Origin: Taibaiella chishuiensis
GTDB taxonomy: Bacteria > Bacteroidota > Bacteroidia > Chitinophagales > Chitinophagaceae
Direction: 5' to 3'
DNA: 64,000 bases
Assembly: GCF_003014535.1 (NCBI RefSeq)
Contig: NZ_PYGD01000011.1
Location: 62,001 to 126,000, forward strand
Part shown: piece by piece, positions 36,622 to 45,039 of the stretch
Position numbering within the stretch: the stretch's first letter is position 1
Layout: every line of letters begins with the position of its first letter
Position numbers and translations under genes: made by a program
Notes under the pieces: generated by a model
The model's database searches: none
What the model was told of the DNA's origin: nothing
What the model saw: the letters and a program-made list of their open reading frames with translations, nothing else

Positions 36622-38313
36622 ATGAAACTAACCGTTATCCCGGGGCTTATAGCCCTGCAGCTTGCTGCTGCCCTTACAGCTTCAGCACAGAATTATTATG
36701 TAAAGATCGGCGGCGATCTCGGCACCCGTGTTGCCGACCATGCCTCCTGGGAACAGGGACCTATCAACCAGGACGAAAGCCTTGAAGCCTATAACATCCA
36801 GATCAGCGGAGGCTACAATGCAGTAGGCCTGATGCGCTTTTATAGTCCCACCGGAAGTTATAGCTGGGCTACACATCACCAGTCCGGTTTACGCAACCTG
36901 GTGATGGCGCGCAGGATCCTCACGCCCACATCCGGCAATACGGTTTATGTGGCCGGAGAACAGCTTAATGCTTCCGGTCGTGTCACAGGCGCTGTTGTGC
37001 TGCAGTATGATCTGCTCAACGGCCAGCTGATCGCCGCCAAAGAATTGGCTACATTCCCCCTGGGTTACACCCTGCTCCGTGTTTTTGACGTCACCGCCGA
37101 ACCCGGTTTCCCGGACAAGATGCGCATCTTATGCCTGGTACAGAACAACGGCATACAAACGGTTACGGAATTGCTTTACGATGCCGGCGCCGGTACCTAT
37201 GGGATTAAAAAGTATAAGCCCGCAAACCTGGCCCCCGAAAGATACACTTCTGCCTATTATATCAAAGCCTATCACTACAGCGCTTTAAACCTCGGAGATA
37301 TTGCCTTCTACGGAATGGCAAGTTTTGAAAATGAAAGCGTAGGTTATTGTTATGCGGCAAACAAATTCGAAATATACAACCTGTCGTCTGTAAAAGCTGC
37401 ACTGGGCGTAACAGGCATACAGATGAACGGTTCTTATGGCGGCAACGGCCTGACCGGCAGGATCGACATGGCCTTTACCGACATGGACGGCGGCCTTTGC
37501 ATACAGCAAAAAGACGACATGAACCCGGCAAACTGGACCCGTTCTTACCAGGTTCCCGACGTAAAACTTGCTTTGGGTTACGGTCGCAACGGCCATGGCA
37601 CCAAGGAGGGCGGTGGTATGAATTACTTTATGGCAGCGACCTACTTATCCGATGATGTCAAGGCCACCGGCTATGTTACCAGCCTTCATTACAACACGGC
37701 AAACGGCGACCTGACTAAGCCTTACCGCTACAACATGTCCGGCATAGGGATCCAACGAGACGGCGGCTTCCCGAATACCACCTATGATCCGTACACCAAC
37801 TATTCCTTTATCGCCGACCGGTTCAACCAGCTGAATGGCTTTAAACTAGGCGTAAGCAACGCTTCGACAGTGGGTAACATAGCTTGTACAGAACAAACTG
37901 CGCTTACAGAATTATCGAACAAACTGACAGAAAGAGGCGATGATATGACCGTAGAAGAATTCGGAGTCTACACTGCTACACCGATCACAATGAAACCAAT
38001 AAACGACATCGAGGTGAAGATTATTGAGGAATGCAATGTAGAACAACGCGGTACTGCAACCAACGGCAACCTGCTACAGGGCGGCAGCAACCTGTATATG
38101 GATGCTACACAACTGCGCCTGGAAGCTACCGGCAAGACCATCAGCGCTATACGTGTGCTGTCGATCGACGGCCGCCTCATCGCCGAACAACACAGCCTGA
38201 ACAGCAACCGCTATGAGCAGTACTTCAACACACCACTGGTACCCGGCATCTATGTGATCAGCCTGGTATATGCCGATCATAGCCGCGAAAACCGTAAAAT
38301 AAGTGTTCATTAA
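36622..38313 (+). CDS. T9SS-exported protein, tandem paralogue 2
   Basis: This is also 563 residues and aligns end to end with the gene before it. The signal peptide differs at only a few positions. Shared blocks include DESLEAYNIQISGGYNAVGLMRF, IQMNGSYGGNGLTGRIDMAF, GRNGHGTKEGGGMNYFMA and GGFPNTTYDP, and the sorting domain from NVEQRG onward is nearly identical. The region before the sorting domain (EEFGVYTATPITMK) differs most. The 50 bp before the ATG and the 3' hairpin are copied too, so the duplicated unit was promoter plus gene plus terminator. The function is unknown; it is a surface or released protein. Confidence 0.9.
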   Translation: MKLTVIPGLIALQLAAALTASAQNYYVKIGGDLGTRVADHASWEQGPINQDESLEAYNIQISGGYNAVGLMRFYSPTGSYSWATHHQSGLRNLVMARRILTPTSGNTVYVAGEQLNASGRVTGAVVLQYDLLNGQLIAAKELATFPLGYTLLRVFDVTAEPGFPDKMRILCLVQNNGIQTVTELLYDAGAGTYGIKKYKPANLAPERYTSAYYIKAYHYSALNLGDIAFYGMASFENESVGYCYAANKFEIYNLSSVKAALGVTGIQMNGSYGGNGLTGRIDMAFTDMDGGLCIQQKDDMNPANWTRSYQVPDVKLALGYGRNGHGTKEGGGMNYFMAATYLSDDVKATGYVTSLHYNTANGDLTKPYRYNMSGIGIQRDGGFPNTTYDPYTNYSFIADRFNQLNGFKLGVSNASTVGNIACTEQTALTELSNKLTERGDDMTVEEFGVYTATPITMKPINDIEVKIIEECNVEQRGTATNGNLLQGGSNLYMDATQLRLEATGKTISAIRVLSIDGRLIAEQHSLNSNRYEQYFNTPLVPGIYVISLVYADHSRENRKISVH

Positions 38314-38337
38314 ACAGGGTGTCTACAACCCGCAAAG

Positions 38338-38367
38338 GCCTGCAGGTATATGCCTGCAGGCTATTTT
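38338..38367 (+). terminator. Terminator of tandem paralogue 2 (weakened copy)
   Basis: GCCTGCAGG / CCTGCAGGC form a 9-bp stem, but the T-run is broken (CTATTTTC). It matches the element after paralogue 1 by position and sequence. Confidence 0.65.
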
Positions 38368-38418
38368 CATACCGCTCCCGCCGGCCCCGGGCATAACACG
38401 ATATGCAAAAACCGCAGG

Positions 38419-38676
38419 CGCAAAACGCGGCCAGGCAATATCCTGGTTACGGCAGAGGACGACGGACCGGGCTTTACCACCAAAACGGCAGGAGACACCA
38501 GGTCACTGGGCTTGCATATATCCAAGACCAGGGCTGCATCAGGACAGATTGCAGAATACCTGAAAGGCAAGAATGGCGGGGTTTATATGGTGGTACACGA
38601 CCGCGTGCAGCTGGAAGTATCGGTAAGAAAAAAGGAGATCCTGGCCCGGCTGTTCGACAACCTCGGGCTTAGCTAA
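38419..38676 (+). pseudogene. Remnant of a histidine kinase ATPase domain
   Basis: The open frame has no plausible start: its first ATG (38350) lies inside the preceding terminator. Translated, it gives ILVTAEDDGPGF and SLGLHISKTRA, which look like the G1 and G2 boxes of a HATPase domain, then about 50 residues of unmatched tail. The N box, dimerisation part and sensor domain are missing. I read this as the decayed C-terminal end of a sensor kinase. A chance resemblance cannot be ruled out. Confidence 0.4.
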
Positions 38677-38793
38677 CAAGCAGCGGGCCCGCGCATATGG
38701 AGCCATCATCATTAAAAGATAATATTATCAAATCCTGAAGCATGCCCAGGGCAAACAGGTGCATCGTAATTTGCCGGCCAAAATTTACCAGAT

Positions 38794-39816
38794 ATGCGCT
38801 TACGCGTTCTTGCTCTTTTTATTTGCGCCCTGATCAACCAGGGTTGCCACCACCGTTTGCCTGCGGCATCCACTGCCGTACCTGCCGGCGAGGTTACCAC
38901 CATTGCATTCGGCTCCTGCAGCGACCAGAAACGCGCCCAGCCTTTATGGGACGATATCCGCCAACAGCAGCCCCAGGTATGGATATGGCTGGGAGACAAT
39001 ATCTACGGCGACTCTGAAAACATGGATACCCTTAAAGCCAAGTATGACCGGCAAAAATCGAACACAGCATACCAGGAGCTGCGCCGCGCCACGAAGATCA
39101 TCGGGGTATGGGACGATCATGACTATGGGGTAAACGATGGCGGCAAGGAATACCCGATGAAAAAAGAAAGCCAGCAACTGATGCTGGACTTTCTCGACGT
39201 AGATAAAAAAGATGCATTGCGTAAACAGGAAGGCGCCTACTCGGTGCACACTTATGGCCCCAAAGGAAAACGGGTAAAGATCATCCTGCTCGATGGCCGC
39301 TACTTCCGCGACCCGCTGAAGAAAGCCGGTAAAAACAATATTCCCGATCCCGCCGGCGATATGCTGGGCGAAGCGCAATGGCGCTGGCTGGAGCAACAGC
39401 TAAGCGGATCGGATGCCGACATGCACCTGATCGGTTGTGGTATCCAGTTCCTGTCCGAAGAACATCCTTACGAGAAATGGGCCAATTTCCCCACAGCACG
39501 TAAACGTTTGCTGGACCTGTTTTCCAGGACCAAACCCAAAGGCCTGCTATTGATGAGCGGCGACCGCCATATGGCCGAGGTATCCGGCATAGACCTGCCA
39601 GGACTGGATTACAAGTTGTACGACATTACCAGCAGCGGGCTTACCCACGTATCCAAACCCCACGAAGAGCCCAACAGGTACCGTTCGGGCCCCATGGTCA
39701 CCGAACTGAACTATGGCCTGATCCGTATCAACTGGCAACATCAACCCTTGTCGGCTACGGTCCAAATCAAAGGCGATAACGATGCCACCTATCTCGAGCA
39801 GACGCTGACCTTTTAA
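38794..39816 (+). CDS. PhoD-like (alkaline phosphatase D family) metallophosphatase
   Basis: This 340-residue protein has a signal sequence at about 1-17 with Cys18 in NQGCHH, a possible but imperfect lipobox. The metallophosphatase motifs are in order: IAFGSCSDQK, WIWLGDNIYGDSEN (metal ligands Asp and Asn), IIGVWDDHDYGVNDGG (Asp-His pair), LLDGRYFRD, and MSGDRHMAEV with the GD-RH motif. The family releases phosphate from phosphomonoesters and diesters, needing Ca or Fe. It may act with the GDPD locus in phosphate gain, but lies 12 kb away and is transcribed separately. Confidence 0.93.
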   Translation: MRLRVLALFICALINQGCHHRLPAASTAVPAGEVTTIAFGSCSDQKRAQPLWDDIRQQQPQVWIWLGDNIYGDSENMDTLKAKYDRQKSNTAYQELRRATKIIGVWDDHDYGVNDGGKEYPMKKESQQLMLDFLDVDKKDALRKQEGAYSVHTYGPKGKRVKIILLDGRYFRDPLKKAGKNNIPDPAGDMLGEAQWRWLEQQLSGSDADMHLIGCGIQFLSEEHPYEKWANFPTARKRLLDLFSRTKPKGLLLMSGDRHMAEVSGIDLPGLDYKLYDITSSGLTHVSKPHEEPNRYRSGPMVTELNYGLIRINWQHQPLSATVQIKGDNDATYLEQTLTF

Positions 39817-39872
39817 ACCAGGGGGAACGGGTAGCACCAGCATTGTACTACACTTATTGCCCGTAATATAAA

Positions 39873-39903
39873 ACCGGGGCGCCATATCTCCTGGTGCCCC
39901 GGT
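39873..39903. terminator. Bidirectional terminator between convergent genes
   Basis: A 12-bp stem ACCGGGGCGCCA / TGGTGCCCCGGT (one wobble) with a 7-nt loop lies between the PhoD-like gene and the SMI1/KNR4 gene. On the minus strand it is followed by TTTATATTA. Confidence 0.75.
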
Positions 39904-39931
39904 GTATTAAAAGCCTGTGTGGCTGCAATCG

Positions 39932-40486
39932 CTAGCCCGCATTAAACCGTTTCGGATAACCTTTTATGGCTACCGGTTCAAAATACGCGTCCAGCTCTGT
40001 TACGTCTGTACTCTTGTAATAAATATTCAGGGCGGCGATGAAGCGCTCCAGGTCGGGTGCTATTACATTGCGGTCTTTGTCGGCGTGCCAGAAAGCGATC
40101 AGTTGTCCCTGGTCGCCGGTAAACAAACCGGCAAGATCATAACAGGTATAATCGCCGCCGCCATTGTGTAATATGGGTATCCACTGTTCGTGCCACCAAT
40201 GTTTCAATTCAAAATCCAGGTCGATCATACTGGTCAGTTCTGCGGCGGTATCCAGCGCTTCCTCCAAAGGCAGGAACATACTGTTACCGGCAAAGGCTTC
40301 ATAACAATCGGCGGCCTGGCCGTTCTTCCACCGGTATAGCGCCAGCAGGTCTGCGGGCAATACCACATTGTACTGTTGCTGCAGGCTGTTCAGCGTTGCA
40401 TCCGGCAAGGGCGGCTGCAGCTCCGCATAATACTCCGGTCTTAGCCGGAGCAGGTGTTGTTCGAGTTCGTTGATCACGTCGTTCAT
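39932..40486 (-). CDS. SMI1/KNR4-family protein
   Basis: This 184-residue protein has the SMI1/KNR4 fold. The pattern LPPDATLNSLQQQYNVVLPADLLALYRWKNGQ at about 27-55 is the typical start (here PPLPDATLN). It is followed by WIPILHNGGGDYTCYDL and GQLIAFWHADKDRNVIAPDLERFIAAL, the conserved core ending. Many bacterial members are immunity proteins against polymorphic toxins, others regulate cell-wall processes. No toxin gene is next to it; it forms an operon with the following DoxX-like gene, 9 bp away, so the immunity role is unsupported here. Confidence 0.92.
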   Translation of the reverse strand: MNDVINELEQHLLRLRPEYYAELQPPLPDATLNSLQQQYNVVLPADLLALYRWKNGQAADCYEAFAGNSMFLPLEEALDTAAELTSMIDLDFELKHWWHEQWIPILHNGGGDYTCYDLAGLFTGDQGQLIAFWHADKDRNVIAPDLERFIAALNIYYKSTDVTELDAYFEPVAIKGYPKRFNAG

Positions 40487-40495
40487 ACCTGGTGC

Positions 40496-40876
40496 TTATA
40501 TACGTGCATAAGCCGGCACATAGGCTTTATAGTAAAATACATAGGAAACCATCAGTACGGCCAGCACCACGAGCGGGAACAGGGCGTTACCGCCAAAACC
40601 ATCGATTGCCCAGTGGCTGACACAAGCGGCGATAAAATCGAAGGTAAAACCAGCATAGGCCCATTCTTTAATCCTGCGGGGCACCTGCGGTATGATGAGG
40701 GCCAGGGCGCCCAGTACTTTGAAGACCACCAGCATCACGCCGAAATAATCGGGATAACCTAAATGCCGGATGCCTTCTTTTGCCAGTTCCGTCTGTGAAG
40801 TAAGCGCCGGCATTACTCCTTCGAAGAGGAAAATCAGCACGGTTGCGATCCAAAAAATTACCTTGTTCTTTTTCAT
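40496..40876 (-). CDS. DoxX-like integral membrane protein
   Basis: This 126-residue protein has four membrane helices (about 6-24, 45-62, 70-88 and 95-117). The pattern HLGYPDYFGVMLVVFKVLGALALIIP matches the DoxX-like family, whose members occur in quinone or thiosulfate metabolism and stress, mostly without known function. It is the upstream gene of the pair with SMI1/KNR4 (9-bp gap). An AT-rich promoter region of about 220 bp separates it from tRNA-Asp. Confidence 0.88.
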   Translation of the reverse strand: MKKNKVIFWIATVLIFLFEGVMPALTSQTELAKEGIRHLGYPDYFGVMLVVFKVLGALALIIPQVPRRIKEWAYAGFTFDFIAACVSHWAIDGFGGNALFPLVVLAVLMVSYVFYYKAYVPAYARI

Positions 40877-41054
40877 GTCTATATTTGTTTGGTATAAGCA
40901 AAACCGTCCTTTTTATACGGGCCGGCAATCAAAAACAAGATAAAAAAAATTAATAAGTTCGCATACAGGATGCACATTTTAACCCGTTTTAGAACAAAAT
41001 TGTGCTCATTTTTATTTATTTGCCCGGAGTGTAGGATTTTTAAAAATTGTCGCT

Positions 41055-41062
41055 TATCTTTG
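41055..41062 (+). promoter_or_regulatory. Possible -7 box of tRNA-Asp
   Basis: TATCTTTG matches TAnnTTTG and lies 40 bp before the tRNA. The best upstream TTTG (41019-41022) is 32 bp away, longer than the usual 19-21, so the -33 assignment is uncertain. Confidence 0.4.
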
Positions 41063-41102
41063 CACTCCTTCCGGAAACGGATCGTACCACAAAGAACGTA
41101 TT

Positions 41103-41176
41103 GGATTGGTAGTTCAGTTGGTTAGAATGCCGCCCTGTCACGGCGGAGGTCGCGGGTTCGAGTCCCGTCCAGTCCG
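41103..41176 (+). tRNA. tRNA-Asp (GTC)
   Basis: The cloverleaf can be drawn by hand. The acceptor stem GGATTGG pairs with CCAGTCC (one G-U), the anticodon stem is CCGCC / GGCGG, and the loop CTGTCAC places anticodon GTC at 41137-41139. The T arm has GGTTCGAGTCC and the discriminator base is G. The 3' CCA is not encoded (next bases CAG). A terminator follows directly. Confidence 0.97.
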
Positions 41177-41180
41177 CAGA

Positions 41181-41207
41181 AGCTTCACAGAAATGTGAGG
41201 CTTTTTT
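41181..41207 (+). terminator. Terminator of tRNA-Asp
   Basis: AGCTTCACA / TGTGAGGCT (one wobble) with a 4-nt loop is followed by TTTTTT. A close copy lies behind the DUF4919 gene at 42069. Confidence 0.85.
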
Positions 41208-41354
41208 GTGTTTATTACAATTTACATTCAAGCTCCCTCTTTGTTGTTGGTGACAACACCAACAACGGCGAAGAGTAAGTTTATATGTTTTTAAATCATG
41301 AATATACGTTCCGCTGATTATCTTAGCGGCAATATCAACCGTAAAAAAAACAAA

Positions 41355-42005
41355 ATGGCAAACTTCAAAATCACATTACTGACCTTCCTTTTCGTTAGCA
41401 CTACTCTGCTAACTTTCGGACAGAACAGTAAAATAGAGATTCCGGCTTTTAACGATAAGTATTCAAAATATGTGCAACAACTTGAAAACGGCGACTTAGA
41501 CATCGATTACACAGACTTCAGAAGTAGCTTCCTGGACAGCAAACAGTTTAGTAAAAAAGGAAAAGTTTATGATAGCCTCAAGAAAGAGGTATTCACTGCA
41601 ATAAAAAATAAAAATTACCAGGGAGTCCTGAACCTGACAAAGGCCATGCTCAGCATTGACTATACGAGTATGTTTGGGCACAAGTACTTACAACAGACCT
41701 ACAAAATCCTCGGAGACACCGTAAATAAAAAGAAGTATCATGATATTGAATTTGGTCTTCTAAATTCCCTAACAGGAAGTGGAGATGGAAAATCTTGTGA
41801 GACGGGTTGGCACGTAACACAAATTGAAGAGGAGTATTTTATCTTAAGTATGCTGGGCGCTCAACTACAAACACAAAGCATAAGCACCGGCGGCAAAAAC
41901 ATGTGTGACAAAATGGTTGTCAAGACAGAGGAAGGCGAAACAAAAACTTATTTTTTTGAGGCTAACATAATTTTTGAACAGGAACGCAAATTATTTGAAA
42001 AATAA
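41355..42005 (+). CDS. DUF4919 secreted protein
   Basis: The protein is about 216 residues from MANFKITLLTFLFVST; the upstream ATG at 41298 would add 19 non-hydrophobic residues before the signal peptide, so 41355 is preferred. The signal peptide ends at LTFGQN. The mature part fits DUF4919, a family of small secreted Bacteroidota proteins, with a conserved stretch around LTKAMLSIDYTSMFGHKYLQQTYK and a late GDGKSCETGWHVTQIEEEYF. The gene is clearly richer in A and T than its neighbours and lies between tRNA-Asp and a second copy of its terminator, which points to horizontal gain. The function is unknown. Confidence 0.83.
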   Translation: MANFKITLLTFLFVSTTLLTFGQNSKIEIPAFNDKYSKYVQQLENGDLDIDYTDFRSSFLDSKQFSKKGKVYDSLKKEVFTAIKNKNYQGVLNLTKAMLSIDYTSMFGHKYLQQTYKILGDTVNKKKYHDIEFGLLNSLTGSGDGKSCETGWHVTQIEEEYFILSMLGAQLQTQSISTGGKNMCDKMVVKTEEGETKTYFFEANIIFEQERKLFEK

Positions 42006-42068
42006 ACAACCAGGAACATTCGCTTTTGCGCAAACTGACCTGCATTGAAGCATATAATACAGATCCGG

Positions 42069-42092
42069 AGCCTCACAATGTGAGGCTTTTTT
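42069..42092 (+). terminator. Terminator of the DUF4919 gene
   Basis: AGCCTCA-CAATG-TGAGGCT is followed by TTTTTTG. The arm TGTGAGGCTTTTTT is shared with the tRNA-Asp terminator. Confidence 0.85.
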
Positions 42093-42491
42093 GCTTTACG
42101 GCATTTTGACTTCGCTCCCGTGGGGTAGGAATACTTTACGCAGCGTCCCATATAGAAGGCATTGCGGGAATATCAGGAGCAGAGGAGCCTATTTTTGTTG
42201 CTCGCAGCGATGCGGCGACGTAGCGACGGGAACATCACGCTACCATTCGCAATGCGCAGCAAAAAACTCGTAGCGAGATGTGACGAGCAACACAAGAACG
42301 CTGCGCCGCTGCGAGACCTCAACAGTCTTAAAGCTGAAGGTATTACCCAGCGACCTTTCCAAAGAAAAATAAAAAAACTTCACGGAGAAATTTAGCCCGT
42401 AGCAAGACGCTATGAACAGTAGACGTTTTGTTTCTCGCAGCGATGCAACGAAGGACACACCACGCCATCCTTCATAATGCACAACAAAAAA

Positions 42492-42809
42492 GCCCGCAGC
42501 AAGACGCTACGAGCAGCATAGCAGCGTAAGAACGCTGCTGCGTGGGCCCTCAAGCAGGTCGGCCGATTTTCGTCGCGACGACTACTGAAAGGGACGATGC
42601 GCGTGGGCGGCAGTTTATCAGGTCGGAAGGAATACGCATTTGATGCCATTTACTCCTGTTGCCTGCCCTCCGCAGGGTCCCTTTGCAGGAGACCCTGCGG
42701 GGACATCCAAGAACGCTGCGCCGCTGCGAGATCTCAACAGTCTTCAAGCTGAAGGTATTACCCAGCGACCTTTCCAAAGAAAAATAAAAAAACTTCACGG
42801 AGAATTTGA
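42492..42809. repeat. 318-bp tandem repeat, unit A
   Basis: Matches unit B base for base over most of its length at a constant offset of 318, for example AACGCTGCTG at 42531 and 42849 and CCAAGAACG at 42707 and 43025. Confidence 0.85.
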
Positions 42810-43127
42810 GCCCGTAGCAGGACGCCACGAGCATCATAGCAACGCCAGAACGCTGCTGCGTGGGCCCTCAAGCAGGTCGGCCGATTTTCGTCGCGACGGC
42901 TACTGTAAGGGACGTTGCGCGTGGGCGGCAGTTTATCTGGTCGGTAGGGATACGCATTTGATACCATTTACTCCTGTTGCCTGCCCTCCGCAGGGTCCCT
43001 TTGCAGGAGACCCTGCGGGTACATCCAAGAACGTTGCGCCGCTGCGAGACGTTAAACAAACATCAAGCTGAAGGCATTGCCCGGCGGCCTTTTCAGAGTA
43101 GCATAAAGAAATTGCAAGGAGCAAAAG
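42810..43127. repeat. 318-bp tandem repeat, unit B
   Basis: Second unit of the tandem pair. Its last part (from about 43050) has drifted, with an altered CAAGCTGAAGGCATTGCCCGGCG stretch, indicating an older end. Confidence 0.8.
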
Positions 43128-43205
43128 TTAGGTCGTCGCAGGACGCTACGACCAAATAGAGACGCCACAAACAGCGTAGTAAAAATATACGGTATCAAAA
43201 AACTG

Positions 43206-43227
43206 CCCGTAGCGAGACGCCACGGGC
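43206..43227. repeat. REP-like palindrome next to the patatin gene
   Basis: CCCGTAGCG-AGA-CGCCACGGG is an inverted repeat with one mismatch that becomes a G-T wobble on the minus strand. It is one of about seven family members between 42.2 and 43.25 kb. Confidence 0.6.
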
Positions 43228-43292
43228 AGCATAAAGAGTATAAGCACTATCTCCAGGCAATATGCCTGTTCAAAAAACGAAACACGCCAGGA

Positions 43293-44978
43293 TTATACAG
43301 CACCCAGGCTTTTCAGCTTGGTTTTATACTGGCTGAATTTCGAATGCACTTTCAGCGCATTCAATACCCCCTGGAAACCCACGCTCTTAGGCGCATACAA
43401 CTGCGGATAGGTGAACGGATCTTCCGTGATACCAAACCACTTCAGGGTTTGCCGCGCAGCTACATCGATAAACGTAGCCACCGTCTCTATCGGGTAAGAG
43501 AAGACATAGGTATCGAGGGCCATTTTTTTATCCAGCTCCGTTACCAGTTCCAATGCATGGTTCATTTCTTCCTGGTCGTTGTTGAACTGCAGTTCCGAAG
43601 AGTTGCTGATTACCGTATTCATCAACGAACCGGCATAGTCCAGCAGATTGCCCGTTTCGTTTTCGGGTTTAAACAAGTGCCGGGCCTTATCGTCTATCTG
43701 GGGCAGCCCCAGCAGCAAGCCCAACACTTTAGGATTGATATTGCCACGCTGGTAGGGATAACTTTGTTTACTACCGGGGGCGGGTTTATCGAACACCCGT
43801 ATCGGGTTGTTATTTTTCACACCGCCATCTACCCATATACCGCGCAACACGCCGGCTTCGGGTACCGTATAGGCTTCTTCATCCCAGATCTTGAATCCCT
43901 TGAAATAAACAGGGATGGACATCGACATCCTTACCGCATCTGCGATACGGATATTGGGTGTGGTTTTCTTCGAAAAATAAAAAGGCTGCCCTCTTTCCAC
44001 CTGGGTGGCGCAAAGCACCAGTTCGGTGTTGAATACCTGTGCATGCTCCGCAAAAGTATAACTGAGCCAGGTTTTCTTTTTTTGCAGCGCCTCGTTCACC
44101 GCTTTGTATTTACCCGAAGCAGATACAGCAGCAGTTGCGGCCGAAATCACCTTCTTGGTAAAGAATACCGGATCCGGCAGCGAAACTTCCGGGAATGTAA
44201 TAACCGGGAAAGGTTGTGGCAAATAAGGCGCCCGCTTCGGCTTGACCGTCACACTCTCGCCCGGGGGCAGGAGGGATATTGAATAAGGAGAGCGGGTGAT
44301 CTGCTTTTGGGTACGTGCCACCTCGTTACCTATGCCCCGCCCCATCAGGAAATCGAGATAGTTGCGCAACACGAAGCCATGCTTCAATCCGTAGTCAACC
44401 GAAACATTCTGCATATTGGCCATCACGGTTGAAGAAGAAAGGGCTAGTGCTGTAGCTGCCTGCCCAAGCGGGTTCAGGAATAGCGGCGACAGTTTAAGTA
44501 CGAGGTCCAGGTGTGTCTTCTTCATCACGCCTTTCATTTTATTCTGCCGGTAGTCACTGTTCCGGTCTACCGACCAGAAGCCGGTATACGAAGAGATACT
44601 GGGAATCAGCGCGGTCTTCTCGCTGGTATCGTCATCGCCGAAGAGATCGAGATAGCTCTTGTTCCCGGTAAGCAGGTCGTCGAGCGCACTATGTGTTTTA
44701 TTGCTTTTGCCGCCGGTAGTCATCAGGTCAATGATTTCTTCCAGGCTTACCTTACAGGCGAGCAATGCACAGGCTATGGAGCCGGCCGATGTGCCGGCCA
44801 TGCCTTTTATCGTATTGGTGTTGAGATAATGCCGACGCGTTTGTTCGTCGTAATACATGATACGGCCTTTGAACGCCGGGTGCAGAAACGCGATAAGGCT
44901 ACCCAGGTAAGCCAGCCCACGGCCGCCCCCGCCTTCGAAGGACAGGTATTCTATATCTTCAGGTTTTATTCTTGCCAT
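43293..44978 (-). CDS. Patatin-like phospholipase 1
   Basis: This 561-residue protein carries the full patatin active site: oxyanion loop GGGGRG at 16-21, nucleophile Ser64 in GTSAG, and the second dyad residue Asp384 in VDGGVKNNNP. There is no signal peptide, so it acts in the cytosol or at the inner face of a membrane. The body between is long compared with about 300 residues for simple patatins and has a Pro-rich insertion near 235-265. It is the second gene after the 1015-residue protein, 61 bp downstream, with a terminator-like hairpin between. Patatins cleave acyl chains from phospholipids; some are effectors of antiphage systems. Confidence 0.95.
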   Translation of the reverse strand: MARIKPEDIEYLSFEGGGGRGLAYLGSLIAFLHPAFKGRIMYYDEQTRRHYLNTNTIKGMAGTSAGSIACALLACKVSLEEIIDLMTTGGKSNKTHSALDDLLTGNKSYLDLFGDDDTSEKTALIPSISSYTGFWSVDRNSDYRQNKMKGVMKKTHLDLVLKLSPLFLNPLGQAATALALSSSTVMANMQNVSVDYGLKHGFVLRNYLDFLMGRGIGNEVARTQKQITRSPYSISLLPPGESVTVKPKRAPYLPQPFPVITFPEVSLPDPVFFTKKVISAATAAVSASGKYKAVNEALQKKKTWLSYTFAEHAQVFNTELVLCATQVERGQPFYFSKKTTPNIRIADAVRMSMSIPVYFKGFKIWDEEAYTVPEAGVLRGIWVDGGVKNNNPIRVFDKPAPGSKQSYPYQRGNINPKVLGLLLGLPQIDDKARHLFKPENETGNLLDYAGSLMNTVISNSSELQFNNDQEEMNHALELVTELDKKMALDTYVFSYPIETVATFIDVAARQTLKWFGITEDPFTYPQLYAPKSVGFQGVLNALKVHSKFSQYKTKLKSLGAV

Positions 44979-45010
44979 GATTCAGGGTTTATAGGGATAA
45001 GAAAGTAAAA

Positions 45011-45033
45011 GGGCTGCCGGTTGCAGCAGCCCT
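45011..45033 (-). terminator. Hairpin between the 1015-residue gene and patatin 1
   Basis: GGGCTGC / GCAGCCC form a perfect 7-bp stem with an 8-nt loop, followed on the minus strand by TTTTAC. It could end part of the transcripts, so patatin 1 would be made in lower amount. Confidence 0.65.
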
Positions 45034-45039
45034 TTGTTG

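Larger units (their letters stand above)
38314..38793. other. Region with decayed terminator and kinase remnant
   Basis: Besides the weak hairpin and the pseudogene fragment listed separately, 38677-38793 contains only the promoter region of the PhoD-like gene. Confidence 0.5.
42100..43250. repeat. Noncoding mosaic repeat region
   Basis: About 1.1 kb holds no credible gene but several layers of repeats. A unit of 318 bp is present twice in tandem (42492-42809 and 42810-43127, the latter diverging at its end). An extra copy of its last 105 bp or so lies at 42293-42397. A second element of about 95 bp with CTCGCAGCGATGC occurs at about 42199 and 42433. Each 318-bp unit contains the perfect inverted repeat CCGCAGGGTC / GACCCTGCGG (42670-42700 and 42988-43018). 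Palindromes of the type GTAGCGAGACGCTACG recur throughout. Confidence 0.85.

Noticed and set aside
39932-40486. Immunity protein of a polymorphic toxin locus (SMI1/KNR4)
   Set aside because: No toxin gene is adjacent; the only close partner is a DoxX-like membrane protein.
41040-41231. 63-residue minus-strand frame with DWTGLEPATSAVTG
   Set aside because: It is the antisense translation of tRNA-Asp and its terminator, a well-known spurious database protein.
42640-43159. Open frames in the repeat region on both strands
   Set aside because: They follow the 318-bp repeat, have biased composition from palindromes, and show no family features or ribosome binding context.
42100-43250. CRISPR array
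   Set aside because: The repeats are far too long and nested, spacers of constant size are absent, and no cas genes are near.
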